Positions 8,242 through 8,560 of a DNA stretch of 8,560 nt are shown here, in pieces. The DNA lies in contig JAIDXA010000112.1 in assembly GCA_029058705.1 (NCBI GenBank), positions 1-8,560 of the forward strand, written 5' to 3'. The DNA is from Paramuribaculum sp. GTDB lineage: Bacteria; Bacteroidota; Bacteroidia; Bacteroidales; Muribaculaceae. Position 1 is the stretch's first letter; every line of letters begins with the position of its first letter. The translations under genes and the position numbers were made by a program. Under the pieces are notes generated by a model. That model saw only the letters and a list, made by a program, of their open reading frames with translations. It searched no databases and was not told where the DNA came from.

Positions 8242-8255
8242 CCGGACGAATCCGG
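8242..8255 (-). other. Small hairpin in the groES leader
   Basis: CCGGA (8242-8246) and TCCGG (8251-8255) form a 5-bp stem around four bases. Read on the minus strand, the sense of groES, the loop is TTCG. It would lie about 60 nt before the groES start if transcription begins near 8290. It might stabilise the leader, but a short palindrome like this can arise by chance. Confidence 0.3.
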
Positions 8256-8293
8256 AACAAGTCCTCATTGTTCCTTATCTGCAATCACTGTGC

Positions 8294-8301
8294 CAAACGT
8301 C
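8294..8301 (-). promoter_or_regulatory. Tentative -7 box for groES-groEL
   Basis: On the minus strand this reads GACGTTTG, which keeps the TTTG of the Bacteroidota -7 box TAnnTTTG but not the leading T. I found no exact TAnnTTTG between it and groES. If it is used, transcription begins near 8288 and the palindromes at 8319-8362 fall at about -35 to -70. The assignment is weak and rests on position as much as on sequence. Confidence 0.25.
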
Positions 8302-8318
8302 CAGGTCGGTATCCGTGC

Positions 8319-8362
8319 GACATTGTGTCATATTTTCTGACATCTCAATGTGACATTTTGTC
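8319..8362. promoter_or_regulatory. Cluster of GACA/TGTC palindromes upstream of groES
   Basis: Two like palindromes, GACA-TTG-TGTC (8319-8329) and GACA-TTT-TGTC (8352-8362), have centres 33 bp apart, about three helical turns. Between and overlapping them is TGTCA-N7-TGACA (8326-8342). The hexamer TGACAT occurs at 8338 and 8351. The regular spacing and the position upstream of a heat-shock operon suggest binding sites for a regulator. No CIRCE element (the usual HrcA operator of groE) is visible. Which protein would bind is unknown. Confidence 0.5.
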
Positions 8363-8364
8363 GT

Positions 8365-8413
8365 GTCCGGAACAACACATCGATGTCACAACAACCGGAC
8401 CGGGCCTCCGGTT
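8365..8413. repeat. Nested inverted repeats
   Basis: GTCCGG (8365-8370) pairs with CCGGAC (8395-8400), and near the centre lies the 10-bp palindrome ACATCGATGT (8377-8386). A second, overlapping pair is AACCGGA (8393-8399) with TCCGGTT (8407-8413), a perfect 7-bp stem with a 7-nt loop. The two pairs share CCGGA, so they are mutually exclusive as RNA folds. No T-run follows on either strand, so these are not simple terminators. They may extend the regulatory region to the left or belong to an unseen gene to the right. Confidence 0.4.
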
Positions 8414-8491
8414 CACAACCTACGGCAATTTCCATCGCCACCCGCCCATACTTCAATGCCGTTTGGACTTCAATATGATAACTCCGGCACG

Positions 8492-8520
8492 GCTCTTTCA
8501 TTTAAACTAAAATAAAGAGC
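8492..8520. other. Hairpin near the right edge
   Basis: GCTCTTT (8492-8498) pairs with AAAGAGC (8514-8520). The stem continues inwards with ATTT (8500-8503) against AAAT (8510-8513) after one bulged C, leaving a 6-nt loop. There is no T-run on either side. It is followed 10 nt later by a second hairpin. Confidence 0.4.
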
Positions 8521-8530
8521 ACATCCTCCC

Positions 8531-8560
8531 TTACCCGCTTCAGTCCGGAGCGGGTAATTT
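8531..8560 (+). terminator. Terminator-like hairpin at the right edge
   Basis: TTACCCGCT (8531-8539) and AGCGGGTAA (8549-8557) form a perfect 9-bp stem with a 9-nt loop, followed on the plus strand by TTT at the end of the window. The shape is that of an intrinsic terminator for rightward transcription. No rightward gene is visible between 6129 and here, so it could end a small RNA, attenuate a gene beyond the window, or serve a leftward gene as a two-way terminator. The T-run cannot be judged because the window stops. Confidence 0.4.

Larger units (their letters stand above)
8183..8560. other. Non-coding region upstream of groES
   Basis: These 378 nt hold no convincing gene. The part next to groES (8183-8240) is AT-rich leader; the rest has several inverted repeats listed separately. 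The 10-mer TCCGGAACAA occurs twice in the same orientation, at 8251-8260 and 8366-8375. A plus-strand open frame from 8202 lacks any family resemblance and crosses the palindromes, so it is not called. No tRNA or rRNA fold was recognised. Confidence 0.6.

Noticed and set aside
8183..8284. N-terminal extension of GroES to a TTG at 8284
   Set aside because: The extra 34 residues are lysine-rich and absent from the family. The ATG at 8182 gives the standard N-terminus.
8202..8510. 102-codon open frame on the plus strand upstream of groES
   Set aside because: It runs through the groES leader, the GACA/TGTC palindromes and other repeats, has no recognisable motif and no promoter in front.

Overview
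The window most likely comes from a member of the Bacteroidota, probably order Bacteroidales. The evidence is Bacteroidota-type promoters (TAnnTTTG -7 boxes), start codons preceded by A-rich leaders rather than Shine-Dalgarno sequences, a GroEL ending in a GMGGMGGMM tail, and a DKNYY-type repeat protein. A gut Muribaculaceae-like source is plausible but is only an inference. No tRNA, rRNA, CRISPR array, transposase or phage gene is visible.

Layout. (1) 118-612 (+) encodes a small exported protein built from four in-phase 29-residue repeats. (2) 783-2079 (+) is a two-gene unit, an O6-alkylguanine-DNA alkyltransferase (ogt type) followed 7 nt later by a divergent YaaA peroxide-stress protein. 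It is driven by a consensus promoter so close to the first ATG that the mRNA should be almost leaderless. (3) 2204-6128 (+) is a compact four-gene unit: a WaaA/KdtA-type Kdo transferase, an LpxL/HtrB-type acyltransferase, a KdsB-type CMP-ulosonate synthetase and a family 90 (LpsA-like) glycosyltransferase. It has its own -7 box upstream, overlaps or tiny gaps between genes, and a strong hairpin terminator at the end. (4) 6231-8182 (-) is the groES-groEL chaperonin operon, converging on unit 3 and sharing the terminator at 6159-6198. (5) 8183-8560 is a 378-nt non-coding region holding the groES leader, a cluster of GACA/TGTC palindromes that may be its operator, further inverted repeats and two hairpins at the right edge.

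How the genes work together. Unit 2 pairs alkylation repair with oxidative-stress protection. Unit 3 has the parts list of an inner-membrane LPS/lipid A module: activate a 3-deoxy-ulosonic acid with CTP, transfer it to a lipid acceptor, acylate the lipid, and add a further sugar. Both the synthetase and the transferase depart from the usual family signatures at positions expected to contact the sugar acid or CMP. The most interesting reading of the window is therefore a second, dedicated route for an unusual Kdo-like sugar, alongside a housekeeping Kdo pathway presumed to be encoded elsewhere. This is an inference from motif comparison made from memory, not a demonstrated function.
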